NCBI RefSeq assembly: GCF_000383955.1
Contig: NZ_KB913013.1
Location: 601,694 to 665,693, forward strand
DNA from: Rudanella lutea DSM 19387
GTDB lineage: Bacteria > Bacteroidota > Bacteroidia > Cytophagales > Spirosomataceae
DNA length: 64,000 bases
Direction: 5' to 3'
The position numbers and the translations under genes were made by a program. Below are positions 25,111 to 34,128 of this stretch, piece by piece. Below the pieces are notes generated by a model. It saw nothing but the letters and a program-made list of their open reading frames with translations. It was not told the DNA's origin and searched no databases. How positions within the stretch are numbered: position 1 is the stretch's first letter; every line of letters starts with the position of its first letter.

Positions 25111-26718
25111 ATGAACCGCTATCCAATCTATATCATAATCTGTCTACATATAATTGGGCTCCATGTAACGGCTAAGGCTCAGGAATTAACCGGCCAGCAA
25201 CGCGAAGCATACGTTCAGAAGGCGGTTCAGTTGCGTAAGGAGGAGAACTATTCGGCCGCCATCATTCAGCTAGACAGCATCCTGGCCAAAAATCCGAAGG
25301 ACGCGGGCATTCTATTATTCAAGGGGGATTTGAAGCTTCAGAGCAATCGCTTTAGCGAAGCAGTTGATGTATACAAAGAATTGTTGCTGCTGAATTATGA
25401 GCCCACAATCGCCCGGATCAACTTATCCTACGCCCTTTTCATGAATCATCGGCCAGCCAAGGCCCTTTACTACGCAGCCGAAGCCTGGACGCAGAATAAG
25501 ACGAACCCCAGCGCTACGGTTAACTATTTCAACGCTATGCTCTGGAATAGTCAGACCAAACAAGCGGCTCAGTTTTTATCAGCCCAGGATTCTCTACTCA
25601 GCCCAGCGCAGCGATTGGTTCTTAAAGCCCGCCTGTACACAACCAGCGGCAACTATACTAAGGGCTTAGCCTTTTACGATAGTCTGGTTCGGGCTTTTCC
25701 GGACAAACACTACCTGAAGGAATACTCGGAAGTGCTGTTGGGGAAGAAAGAAATAAAGCGTTCGCGCGAAACCATGCAGCAACATCAAACGCTGTTCTCA
25801 GCGACTGAGTATCACTCGTTTACGCAAAAACTAAAGGCTGCCCAGTTTCAGAATGCCGGTACTGAATTCGTTTATTTCAGCGACATCGCCAAAAACACCC
25901 GCATCGAGCAAATTGCGTGGTTTCAGCAACACGACGGTGTTCGTTACCGGTTTCGATTGAGTGCCGGCACCTCGGCAATCACCTCGGTTGAAGGCCAGAA
26001 AACCACTTCACAGTTTGCCCATGTAACGATTAACGAGCGCTTCAACAAAGCCTGGAGTGGCCAAACCGATTTACATTTACAAACGATACGACCCGAGGTG
26101 GGTCGGCCAATGGGCGGGCTACTGGGCAAGCAAACGATTCAGTACCAGCCCAACGACCGCCGGATGATTGGGCTGTATTACAACGGCGATGTGCTCAACT
26201 ACACAGCTTCCCTACTGGAGAAAAACATCCGCAGCAATAACTTCGGCTACGTAACCCATATTCTGCTGAGTGGTAAAACGGGCATTTACTCACAGGGGAG
26301 CTTCGGTATGTTGACCGATCAGAATCAGCGGTATCAGTTTTTCGGGTCACTCTATCACTTGTTCCGTACGGAGCCAACTCTGAAGGCGGGCGTGAACATC
26401 TCGGCCCTTCACTTCACCAACAATACGATTACGGCTTATTTCGCCCCTAATCGCTACCTGAGTTCGGAGGTTTTCGCCGATTACAGCACCGCTTTACCTC
26501 ACTTATCCCGGTTCTATTTTCAGTCTCAGGCTGGAGTCGGTATGCAGCAAATAGAAACGCAGGCCTGGCAACCCGCTTTCCGGGTCCAGGGCGAGGTTGG
26601 TTTCCGGGCCAACCATTTTGAGACTTCATTGAAGTACCAAACCAGCAACGTCGCATCGGCCGTTGGTACCGGTTACGCCTTCGACTGGTACACCCTACGT
26701 CTGCTTTTGAAGTGGTAA
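25111..26718 (+). CDS. TPR-containing outer-membrane beta-barrel protein (polysaccharide-export-like)
   Basis: The 535-residue protein has a signal peptide, a TPR region at about residues 30-215 (REAYVQKAVQLRKEENYSAA... NPKDAGILLFKGDLKLQSNRFSEAV), and a C-terminal half of alternating aromatic/polar strands ending WYTLRLLLKW, with the terminal aromatic of outer-membrane barrels. TPR plus barrel is the build of exporters such as BcsC, PgaA and the YaiO group. It faces the glycosyltransferase cluster on the other strand, so a role in moving or anchoring its glycan is plausible. No family was firmly recognised. Confidence 0.7.
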   Translation: MNRYPIYIIICLHIIGLHVTAKAQELTGQQREAYVQKAVQLRKEENYSAAIIQLDSILAKNPKDAGILLFKGDLKLQSNRFSEAVDVYKELLLLNYEPTIARINLSYALFMNHRPAKALYYAAEAWTQNKTNPSATVNYFNAMLWNSQTKQAAQFLSAQDSLLSPAQRLVLKARLYTTSGNYTKGLAFYDSLVRAFPDKHYLKEYSEVLLGKKEIKRSRETMQQHQTLFSATEYHSFTQKLKAAQFQNAGTEFVYFSDIAKNTRIEQIAWFQQHDGVRYRFRLSAGTSAITSVEGQKTTSQFAHVTINERFNKAWSGQTDLHLQTIRPEVGRPMGGLLGKQTIQYQPNDRRMIGLYYNGDVLNYTASLLEKNIRSNNFGYVTHILLSGKTGIYSQGSFGMLTDQNQRYQFFGSLYHLFRTEPTLKAGVNISALHFTNNTITAYFAPNRYLSSEVFADYSTALPHLSRFYFQSQAGVGMQQIETQAWQPAFRVQGEVGFRANHFETSLKYQTSNVASAVGTGYAFDWYTLRLLLKW

Positions 26719-26786
26719 AACTAAGGACGCTGTCGAAGGCCCTCGCGTCAGCAACTTATAATGAGCGTATTACTTCCAATTCCTCG

Positions 26787-27281
26787 TTACGGAGTTACCC
26801 GTTGCGACTTGAACGTAAAATACTTTTGCAACAGGTAATTCAATGTAAGCACAACTACGGTTGAGATAATCTTGGCAACCGTTGGGTGGATGTCCAGAAA
26901 AACGATCATCGCCTTCATCAAAAGATAATCTGACCCTAACCCCTGTAGCACAACCAGAACGTACTTACCCAGTCGCTGCCCTGCCTGCCTTTCTCCTCCC
27001 CCGCTTTCACGAAACGCGAAGTTTTTGGCCAACCAGTATCCGGTCGGTACCGTCAGTACAAAGGCGATAGCCAGACTGATTGTATAAGATGCAACCAAAA
27101 AATCATTAATAAACAAACCCGGCTGGGGCAATAGCGCGTAGATGGCCGCGAACAACAGAATATTGAGTGCCGTGTTCATAGCACCCACGGCCAGATAGGC
27201 GTACAGCTGAAAGGGCAACACCTTCCTGAAAATCGGATAAAATAAATCCAGAAGGACGTTAATACCTTTTTTAAAATTCAT
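26787..27281 (-). CDS. GtrA-family membrane protein (lipid-linked sugar flippase-like)
   Basis: The 164-residue protein has four membrane segments and the GtrA pattern: QLYAYLAVGAMNTALNILLFAAIY, then PTGYWLAKNFAFRES, then a C-terminal pair ending NYLLQKYFTF. GtrA is thought to flip undecaprenyl-phosphate-glucose so that a membrane glucosyltransferase can use it outside. The ATG at 27281 is preferred over a TTG four codons upstream. It is the last gene of the minus-strand cluster, 21 bp after the GT4 gene. A GtrB-like synthase (33145) and a GT-C-like protein (29905) lie in the same cluster. Confidence 0.82.
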   Translation of the reverse strand: MNFKKGINVLLDLFYPIFRKVLPFQLYAYLAVGAMNTALNILLFAAIYALLPQPGLFINDFLVASYTISLAIAFVLTVPTGYWLAKNFAFRESGGGERQAGQRLGKYVLVVLQGLGSDYLLMKAMIVFLDIHPTVAKIISTVVVLTLNYLLQKYFTFKSQRVTP

Positions 27282-27302
27282 CAGACCAATCAATTGTTGA
27301 CG

Positions 27303-28505
27303 TTATTGAATAGCCAGGGGCTGGCCCTTCTCCGACAAAACCAACGGCTGTATGTGCGACAGGTACCACTGAGCCAGTTCGTTCATGGGTAACCCCTTGG
27401 CAGCCGCATAATTCATCTCTTCGATCTTCTTCCGCTCTTCGGGGTGGTCGATCAGATGTGCCACCGCATCGGCCATACTCTCCGCATTATCGGTCTCGAA
27501 GTACGCGCCACCGTAGCCTTCTTCTTCCACGACCCGCTCTAAATCGTCGATCTTGGGTAGAATACAGGCCCGGGCATAACTCCCAGCCTGGTGCAGAATA
27601 CCCGAGCTACCTGTTGTGGTGGTGTACGGGAAAATAACAAACGTGCTCTCGTGGAAAATATCGGCTACTTTTTCTTCGGGCACATAGCCGGTGAAGACCA
27701 GGTTACTCATACCGCTATACCGCTGCCGAATGCCGTCCAGATACCCTTTTACGTTGGGGTTGTCAGTGCCTGCAATAGTGGCCGTAAATTTCCTGTCCGG
27801 ATACCGACGTTCCAGCAGTTTCACGGCATCGAGCATCACCTCCACTTTTTTGTACGTACCAAACTTGCCGAACGCCATCAGGTTTATTTCCTTCAGCGGC
27901 TCCGGAACGGGTTTGCGGGGAGGTAGCTCAAAATTACCATGGGGTAACAGAATGACATTTTTGGCCTTATACTTACTTTTCAGAATGTCTACATACTGCG
28001 AGATCGTTACACCCACCAGGTCAGCCTTCAGAATGAATTTGGTGAGTTGCTTCCCGATCCACAGAAACAGATCACCTTTCAGCTTACTCTCCGCCATACC
28101 AATCGTATCGAGCTTAACGGTCTCGGTTATATTGTGCAGAATTACGATCGAGGGAATTCCCATTTGTTTGATCATCCAGGGGGTCAGCAGGCCAAGTGCG
28201 GCCGGGATTTTTCCTTCGCCAAACGTCATAAACTGCAAGTTCAGGATGACGACATCCGGCTTTAGCTCTTGAAGCTGCTCGCGAATATCCAGCACGCTAA
28301 ACCAGTTATTAAAAGTCCAGCATGGTATCAGCTCCAGGCCCTCAAGCGCATACTGGCTGTAGCGGAGGTTATCGTTGAGGTGATTGGTAAGCACATAAAC
28401 GGCTTCAACTTCTGGTTTTCCAACAAAGCTTCGGATCAGGTGGTAGCCATATTCATTGAGTGTTACCTGACTGGGGGGATAAGGCGATACAAACGCAATT
28501 TTCAT
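27303..28505 (-). CDS. Glycosyltransferase, GT4/GT-B-like
   Basis: The 400-residue protein has the GT-B fold of family 4 enzymes: an N-terminal Rossmann part (KIAFVSPYPPSQVTLNEYGYHL), the middle hinge LPHGNFE, and a C-terminal nucleotide-sugar domain with FGKFGTYKKVEVML, GYVPEEKVADIFHESTFVIFPYTTTTGSSGILHQA, a variant of the usual E-x7-E region. It would transfer a sugar to a growing glycan at the inner membrane. It is 23 bp downstream of the 28529 gene on the minus strand, in the same operon. Donor and acceptor unknown. Confidence 0.85.
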   Translation of the reverse strand: MKIAFVSPYPPSQVTLNEYGYHLIRSFVGKPEVEAVYVLTNHLNDNLRYSQYALEGLELIPCWTFNNWFSVLDIREQLQELKPDVVILNLQFMTFGEGKIPAALGLLTPWMIKQMGIPSIVILHNITETVKLDTIGMAESKLKGDLFLWIGKQLTKFILKADLVGVTISQYVDILKSKYKAKNVILLPHGNFELPPRKPVPEPLKEINLMAFGKFGTYKKVEVMLDAVKLLERRYPDRKFTATIAGTDNPNVKGYLDGIRQRYSGMSNLVFTGYVPEEKVADIFHESTFVIFPYTTTTGSSGILHQAGSYARACILPKIDDLERVVEEEGYGGAYFETDNAESMADAVAHLIDHPEERKKIEEMNYAAAKGLPMNELAQWYLSHIQPLVLSEKGQPLAIQ

Positions 28506-28528
28506 AGCTGATTTTAGTTTCGTCGGGG

Positions 28529-29080
28529 TTATTGTACAAGTGATTCATTCAGAAACCGCATGGCATCAATTCGCCAGTGATCGCCCTGGAACAGGAGGAC
28601 AACGGCCAGGCGCACCTGAGTGGATCGTTTGGTTTGATCGGGATATTGATAGGTAAGAAGGGCGTTGTCGATCGCTGTGCAGACCAGACCATCGCTCGAC
28701 CAGTTGCGAATCTGCCAGTCGTGTTTCGTATCCGTTCGGCTAATCCGCTGCGGCTGCACACCGGTATAATGCGTACAAATCTGTCGGAACCAGGCCTCCG
28801 TGTAATATTCTTTGCCCGCTTCGACGTCATTGGTGCTGTAGAGATGATTGAGATGAGCCCAGATGTTGCTGTAATCTGCCGTTAAGGCGGCCAACTCTTC
28901 ATCACTCGGTTTGTAAGGCGAGTTCACGCTCACCTTTATGTCGGTCCGATGGGCTTCGGCGATGGAATCGGTTCGCAGAAAAATAGGCTTTTCTGAGTTC
29001 CGCTGCATGGTTTTCCCCTGTAAAACGAAAAAGCTAACGACCAGCCCGGCGAGGCCAACAAACAAGATTCGGAGTATCAT
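28529..29080 (-). CDS. Small membrane-anchored protein, NTF2-like (tentative)
   Basis: The 183-residue protein has an uncleaved N-terminal anchor (LRILFVGLAGLVVSFFVLQG) and an exported domain. That domain reads as a helix-turn region with YYTEAWFRQICTHYTG followed by long strands (LVCTAIDNALLTYQYPD, STQVRLAVVLLFQGDHWRIDAMRF), the order seen in NTF2-like domains. Its ATG abuts the stop of the upstream lipoprotein gene. It lies within the glycosylation operon but carries no known sugar-active motif. The NTF2 call is by eye and may be wrong. Confidence 0.6.
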   Translation of the reverse strand: MILRILFVGLAGLVVSFFVLQGKTMQRNSEKPIFLRTDSIAEAHRTDIKVSVNSPYKPSDEELAALTADYSNIWAHLNHLYSTNDVEAGKEYYTEAWFRQICTHYTGVQPQRISRTDTKHDWQIRNWSSDGLVCTAIDNALLTYQYPDQTKRSTQVRLAVVLLFQGDHWRIDAMRFLNESLVQ

Positions 29081-29908
29081 TTACGGTTGCAGGGTAATGG
29101 TTTTCGAAACCGCATTCTGAATCGCGGCCTTCAGCCGGTACCGACTACGGTGCTCAGCGGGTATCATAACGGTAGAAAACCCATTCAGTACAGTGGCCTC
29201 CATCCGATACGTCTCCCCGGAGCCTTCGTACATAAAATTGACGAGTGTTCCGTCGGCCACCTGATTCTGGTATCGGTCTACCAAAGGCCCAACCGTAACC
29301 TGGTAGCTATCCACATCGCGCCGGTACCGGGCTTCGATCGGAATGTCTGTACAGGAGCCGGGTTGCACATAATAAGCGGTCAGGCTTTCGTTCGGAATAG
29401 CGCGGTACGTGGCCGACCGCGGAGACAGGTTAACCTCCTGTTCCCCAAAAAAACCGGCGTCCTTTTCCGACGGAATCAGATTCCGGTAGCTATCCACGGC
29501 ATGGGTGATCCGCTGTTGCTGCAAGCTGCTGTCGGGATTGACCGTTTTGGGCGACCGATAATCTCTGGGTGTAATCGCTGCGCTTTTGCTGTTTCGCAGC
29601 TCAACCGGGAAATAAAACGACTGCTCACCCGCTGTCAAACATAGCTGAGCCGGTCCTTCCAGAACGCCCCCCACCCCCGCTAACGAGACCGTAAAGCCGG
29701 ATGCGCCGGACCGAACGTTGAGCTGAATGGGCTGGGTAAAGCTGTACAGACACGCCTGCCAATCGGCGGCACTACCGTTAAAATGCAGCAGCGCACCGGG
29801 CACAGCAACCACCGCTGCCGGATTCAGCCAGACAGGCTTTTTCACGGCTGACCTTTGGCAACCCATTGCCAGCAGTGTGATACCCAACAAAGCAGCCAGT
29901 GATCTCAT
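29081..29908 (-). CDS. Lipoprotein of the glycosylation operon, unknown function
   Basis: The 275-residue product begins with a lipoprotein signal, LLAMGCQRS (Cys17), so it is exported and lipid-anchored. The rest is beta-rich with no recognised catalytic motif; regions resemble tandem beta-sandwich domains (GASGFTVSLAGVGG, EGSGETYRMEATVLNGFSTVMIPAEHRSRYRLKAAI). Its start codon overlaps the stop of the 1007-residue gene (ATGA, 29905-29908), showing translational coupling. It may assist the membrane glycosyltransferase on the outer side, but that is inference. Confidence 0.65.
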   Translation of the reverse strand: MRSLAALLGITLLAMGCQRSAVKKPVWLNPAAVVAVPGALLHFNGSAADWQACLYSFTQPIQLNVRSGASGFTVSLAGVGGVLEGPAQLCLTAGEQSFYFPVELRNSKSAAITPRDYRSPKTVNPDSSLQQQRITHAVDSYRNLIPSEKDAGFFGEQEVNLSPRSATYRAIPNESLTAYYVQPGSCTDIPIEARYRRDVDSYQVTVGPLVDRYQNQVADGTLVNFMYEGSGETYRMEATVLNGFSTVMIPAEHRSRYRLKAAIQNAVSKTITLQP

Positions 29909-32900
29909 TGCAGATAAATTTCCTGGGCTAAAAAACAGTGAGGTAATACCGAAATGCCCCGATTGGCGTTGGCAATTGCGTCGGGTTGCAGGGGGAGTAT
30001 CGTTCGCTTCTGCCCATTGATGAATACAGTCAACGGGTACTGTTTCATCAACCGGGCGTGTCCCTGAATTTTCCGAAACGACTTACAGAAGCGCTTATGC
30101 AGGCCACTCCGCACGGCCGTGCTGTGCACCGCTAACCTGACCTGCCAAATGGTGCCCTGTTCGTCTTTCTCGGCAATCAGCAGACCGGGAATATTGATTT
30201 CGGTTGTCAGCTCATTGTAGAGTTTGGCCTGCACCTGCACCCAATCGCCCCGGCCCTGCCCCACAGAATAGCCAATCGTACCCCCGTGAATGTACCCTCG
30301 CTCGCTGACGTCCGTGCTGCCGTACACCTCTAGGGAACTGACCTTCAATGAATCCATGACGTGCGTACTATCCAGCCGGATCTGGAAATACGTACTGGCT
30401 TTGGGCGACAGATTGTACTGAAAAGCCGTGCCGGGGTAATAATCGCGGGTGATGTTGTTCTGGTAACGAACCGTCACTTTTAGGGCAATATTCACCGGGA
30501 TGTCATCAGCGTTCAGGATCTCCCCCGTCACCACATTCAGCGCTCCATCCCGGATCACATTTACCTGCCTGAAAGCCGCAAACGGCTTCTTCACCCGATC
30601 ATCCTTCACCGTCGGAAAACTGCTGATGACCCGTTTACCCTGTTTCCTGAACAGGGTATAGGCATAACTTCTCATCTGCTCGTCGGGAATCTCAGGAATG
30701 AACTTCGGCGGCAGGATAAACCACTTGTTGCTGGCCTCAACCAGCCGCAGCGAATCCGTCCGTTTCCAGTAGCCGAGTGCGGTCCGCCAATTCGTCGATA
30801 CCTGCACCGCAACCGTATCGCCAACCGAAGGGAGCCGCCTGACCTTAATATCGTCCAGCTTGGCGTACGAGGGTAAGAGCCCTCCGTCGGTCACTGATTT
30901 TTCGAGTAGATATTGGTCGAACGGATACGTAGGGAAGGGTTTAAAAAAATGAAAAGCCTCCTCGAACCGCTGAAAATCAAGATGATTGTAATAATGGAGC
31001 ACGGTCGAAAGCGGGTCTTTCTGCTCATCGACCAGCAACAACTCGTAGACCTGATTCACCATAAACCCGCCCGAAAAGATCAGCGGCAGCAGCGACGACG
31101 ACAAGGCGACCGACCGGGGGTATGTATCGCCCGTGCTGGGTACCGCTTCGAAATAGCCTTTCTGCTTGTACAGGATCATGTAAAAAGCGGTGAGCAGAAT
31201 GGCCATGCCTAAGCTACATACCGGAAACAGGCCCCATGTCATTTTCAGAAAGGGATGAATCGCTTTGGGCGTAACCGGCCTGATGGTGGAGATATTCCCT
31301 TTTTCCCAAACCATGATTCCATTTTCGAGACGAATCGTTCGGCTCCAGCCATTGTAGTAAAGCAGGGGATCGTAGTATCGATCGTTGCTGAAAACGTACT
31401 TCAGGCTATATTTTTCCGAATTGACCAAAAAATCCTCCAGCGATGCCATGCCTTCATCACCCGAAAATTTGGCATTCTCCAGGCGCTCCACCGGCCGGGT
31501 AGTTAGCTCGGGCAATCGCCGGGCCGAATGGTAGTTGCCATCGACCGAAGCAGCCAGCGAGTTGGCACTGAGCCAGGCCATCTGATCGCCGAACCCAAGC
31601 GTCAGGAACCGCCAGCGCATATGTTCGTCCCGATTCAGAAAATTAAGAATGGGCTGGATCTCGACTTCCTTTGGCTGTAGCGGCCGGAAGCTGCCCAGAT
31701 GAAAAATGAACAGAATAAACAACAGGTACGAAAACCCGGTCGTGGCCGATAGCACGAAGTGGTTGGGGGCCCTGAACCGACTGGTCCAATACGCCTGCAC
31801 GCTCCCGGCCAGAAAGGAATAGATAAACTTGGCCATGAACGGGATCGCAATGATAGACGCCCAAAAGCCGAACCGGTCGAGCGTCAGGATATTGAATGCG
31901 TTAGCACCGAGCAGCATCTTGGGTAAGGGCGTAGTGCCCCCGCTTCCCAGCAGCAAACACCCAAAAAATGCCACCGCCCAGCCAATAAAACGCCGTTGAC
32001 GCGTAATCGAATACGAAATGGCTGGCAGCAGCGCAAACACGAGCGACAGAGGAATGACAAAAAATATTAAGCCCGACGAGCTGACCTTCAGAAAGTTGTC
32101 GCGGGAGCCATGCGGAATCGAAACCTGGGTAATGGGATCAGTTTTGCTCCAGTACCAGTACGGAAAAATCAGCCCGACGGCCATTGTCAGCATGAGTCCA
32201 CCAAACAGAATAAACTGGCGGTAGCGCGCAAAAGCCGCCTTCACCATAGCCCAGGCAAACCCCAACAGGTTTTGGGCTCGCTCATGGGCCGGTAGTCCAT
32301 CTACCAACGCCATAAACAGGGTTGGCATAATGAAAAAGGCCATCCCGAAAATGGCGGTCACGTGATGCGAGCAAATGACAACCGCCAGAAAAGCCAGCGC
32401 CATCACGAGGTAGATAGGACGTCGCCTGACCATATACTGGTACAGAAAAGGCAGCGCGTTCAGCAGAAACGATAAACCCGTCAACGTTGGCATTTGGCCG
32501 TATACGTGCAGCGTTTCGACGATCGACGACAGAACAACCGTTAGCAAAGCCGCTACACCGGCCACCGTCTTGTCGAAGAATAACTTGGAAAATCGGTAAA
32601 CCCCCACCAGTAACACCTGAAAGATACTAATGGCGTAGATGCAAAATGCCACCTTCAGCGGAAACACCTTACTGATCAGCGCAATCAATTGGTGAACCAA
32701 AGGAGGGTAACTGATAGTCAGAAAACCCGTGTACCACCGATACTCCCAAGGTTCGAACCAAAAGCGGGCGTAGTGGTCGGCGAAGAAGATGTGAACGAAG
32801 GCATCGTACGTTCTGGGCAATGTATAGTAGATAATTACGCCGTGGGTCAGCAAGGTAAGCGACATGGCCACCAGCAATAATTTTTTCCCAAAATAATCGT

Positions 32901-32928
32901 TCCAGATAGTTTGCTTGAAATCATTCAC
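29905..32928 (-). CDS. GT-C-like multi-pass membrane protein with C-terminal soluble region
   Basis: The 1007-residue protein starts with a GT-C-type membrane domain: after the first helix comes YDAFVHIFFADHYARFW, placing acidic residues in the first outside loop as in GT-C enzymes, followed by 11 or more helices. The layout resembles the '6-pyruvoyl-tetrahydropterin synthase-related' membrane family. Around residue 620 the last helices end and a soluble region of about 380 residues follows, including an NTF2-like stretch (HYYNHLDFQRFEEAFHFF) and a beta-rich part. GT-C proteins use lipid-phosphate sugars made by GT2 enzymes like that at 33145. It is the first gene of a tight minus-strand operon. 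Confidence 0.72.
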   Translation of the reverse strand: MNDFKQTIWNDYFGKKLLLVAMSLTLLTHGVIIYYTLPRTYDAFVHIFFADHYARFWFEPWEYRWYTGFLTISYPPLVHQLIALISKVFPLKVAFCIYAISIFQVLLVGVYRFSKLFFDKTVAGVAALLTVVLSSIVETLHVYGQMPTLTGLSFLLNALPFLYQYMVRRRPIYLVMALAFLAVVICSHHVTAIFGMAFFIMPTLFMALVDGLPAHERAQNLLGFAWAMVKAAFARYRQFILFGGLMLTMAVGLIFPYWYWSKTDPITQVSIPHGSRDNFLKVSSSGLIFFVIPLSLVFALLPAISYSITRQRRFIGWAVAFFGCLLLGSGGTTPLPKMLLGANAFNILTLDRFGFWASIIAIPFMAKFIYSFLAGSVQAYWTSRFRAPNHFVLSATTGFSYLLFILFIFHLGSFRPLQPKEVEIQPILNFLNRDEHMRWRFLTLGFGDQMAWLSANSLAASVDGNYHSARRLPELTTRPVERLENAKFSGDEGMASLEDFLVNSEKYSLKYVFSNDRYYDPLLYYNGWSRTIRLENGIMVWEKGNISTIRPVTPKAIHPFLKMTWGLFPVCSLGMAILLTAFYMILYKQKGYFEAVPSTGDTYPRSVALSSSLLPLIFSGGFMVNQVYELLLVDEQKDPLSTVLHYYNHLDFQRFEEAFHFFKPFPTYPFDQYLLEKSVTDGGLLPSYAKLDDIKVRRLPSVGDTVAVQVSTNWRTALGYWKRTDSLRLVEASNKWFILPPKFIPEIPDEQMRSYAYTLFRKQGKRVISSFPTVKDDRVKKPFAAFRQVNVIRDGALNVVTGEILNADDIPVNIALKVTVRYQNNITRDYYPGTAFQYNLSPKASTYFQIRLDSTHVMDSLKVSSLEVYGSTDVSERGYIHGGTIGYSVGQGRGDWVQVQAKLYNELTTEINIPGLLIAEKDEQGTIWQVRLAVHSTAVRSGLHKRFCKSFRKIQGHARLMKQYPLTVFINGQKRTILPLQPDAIANANRGISVLPHCFLAQEIYLQ

Positions 32929-33081
32929 AACGTATTGGCTATCAGTGGACAGAAGGCTGGCACAATCTACTTACCTTTTCTCAGGCATAGGCTAATATAG
33001 GAAATGCCAATACTATTAACTACACCTCTTGTTAGATCGCCTTTCTGAAAACCTGTTTGTGTGAGCGAATTCTTGCAAAGC

Positions 33082-33140
33082 GATAAAGGTAACTAGCTTC
33101 AAATTGGTGCAATCAGACAATGTTGGAGGCTACCTTTATC
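33082..33140 (-). terminator. Inverted repeat after the GT2 gene
   Basis: GATAAAGGTA (33082-33091) pairs with TACCTTTATC (33131-33140) over a 39-nt loop, just after the stop of the minus-strand GT2 gene. It may be a terminator or an mRNA stem; the long loop weakens the case. Confidence 0.3.
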
Positions 33141-33144
33141 AAAA

Positions 33145-34002
33145 CTACTTATCGGCTTTACTCGACCGGAATTCAGGGTGAGCTTCGAATTGCAGAAACG
33201 CCGGCAAGCGGTATTGATAATAGAGCTGCATTAACTGCATCGGAATTTTGATGGTGTGCTTCAATTTTAGCTTCGATTCGCCTACCTCCGTCCAGTGCAT
33301 TAATGGATATTCTAGTACTCCCTTCTGCAGTGATGATTTACCAAACTTCTTTTGCAGACGCAGGAAGATTTCAACATCGAACAACCAGGGCGTCATAAAC
33401 GATTGCTTGAATAGATAAGGTACCAGACTCCGATGAAAAACTTTGGCCCCACATTGGGTATCCTGAAACGAGGCATTCAGGATTACCTTAATAGCGAGTT
33501 TCACTACACTACTAAAGAGCGAGCGACTATCGTCCCGGCGGATGTTGGCTCCCAGTCGCTTGATACGACTACCGATAATAGCACCAAATTGCGGGTACTG
33601 ATCCCGATATTGTGCCATCTGTAGCCATTCTTCCGGTTTGGTAGCCAGGTCGGCATCCAGAAAACCCAATAATTCCACGTTAAATTTTTGGTGCACATAC
33701 AACATACCCTGACGCACCGCTTCCGATTTGCCGCCATTTTTCTTCATGGAAAACACCGAAATATTTTCGGGAGACTCCGCCTGAATACCTCTTAGCAGCG
33801 CAACGGTTTTATCATTACTCCCATCGTTTACGAAGCACAATAAAACCGTGGGATGCTTCTTGGCAAATGAAAGAAAACTACCAAATGGGAAACGAATTTC
33901 CTCATTGAAACAGGGGACAATAATGCCGTAACGGTGACTTGAAACGACAGTGTCGGAAGGTTTGCTAATAACCATTCGGTTTGTATCTTTAGACTCAAGC
34001 AT
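33145..34002 (-). CDS. GT2 glycosyltransferase, dolichyl/undecaprenyl-phosphate sugar synthase-like (Alg5/GtrB type)
   Basis: The 285-residue enzyme has the GT2 fold with the Alg5/DPM1 pattern: GIIVPCFNEEIRFP, FVNDGSNDKTV, the metal-binding FLDADLATKPEEW, GSRIKRLGANIRRDD and DTQCGAKVFHRSL. It would transfer glucose or a related sugar to a polyprenyl phosphate. No C-terminal membrane helices are seen. The ATG at 34002 is preferred because a -24/-12-like promoter (34043-34057) would place the transcript start between it and the upstream ATGs (34038, 34071). Its DNA is AT-richer than neighbours. Confidence 0.8.
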   Translation of the reverse strand: MLESKDTNRMVISKPSDTVVSSHRYGIIVPCFNEEIRFPFGSFLSFAKKHPTVLLCFVNDGSNDKTVALLRGIQAESPENISVFSMKKNGGKSEAVRQGMLYVHQKFNVELLGFLDADLATKPEEWLQMAQYRDQYPQFGAIIGSRIKRLGANIRRDDSRSLFSSVVKLAIKVILNASFQDTQCGAKVFHRSLVPYLFKQSFMTPWLFDVEIFLRLQKKFGKSSLQKGVLEYPLMHWTEVGESKLKLKHTIKIPMQLMQLYYQYRLPAFLQFEAHPEFRSSKADK

Positions 34003-34042
34003 TTTCGTGGGATTAATGGTTAGCCTGATAACAGACATTATT

Positions 34043-34057
34043 CCAATTCGAATGCCA
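34043..34057 (-). promoter_or_regulatory. Sigma-54-type -24/-12 promoter candidate for GT2
   Basis: On the minus strand TGGCA-N6-TTGG matches the sigma-54 pattern TGGCA-N6-TTGC with one mismatch at -12. The start point would lie near 34032, about 30 bases before the ATG at 34002. Dyad site B is centred about 62 bp upstream of the GG at -24, a fitting distance for an enhancer site. Confidence 0.4.
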
Positions 34058-34107
34058 ACGAACAACACCATTGATAATCAGATACTTAATAGAGCGTTCA
34101 TGCTAAT

Positions 34108-34128
34108 TTTTTCCATATTTCGGAAAAA
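34108..34128. promoter_or_regulatory. Dyad TTTTTCC-N7-GGAAAAA, site B
   Basis: Arms of 7 bp (34108-34114 and 34122-34128) around a 7-nt centre contain an exact TTTCC-N7-GGAAA core. It lies in the shared regulatory space of the divergent GT2 and sigma-54 regulator genes, centred about 96 bp before the regulator start. Confidence 0.55.
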
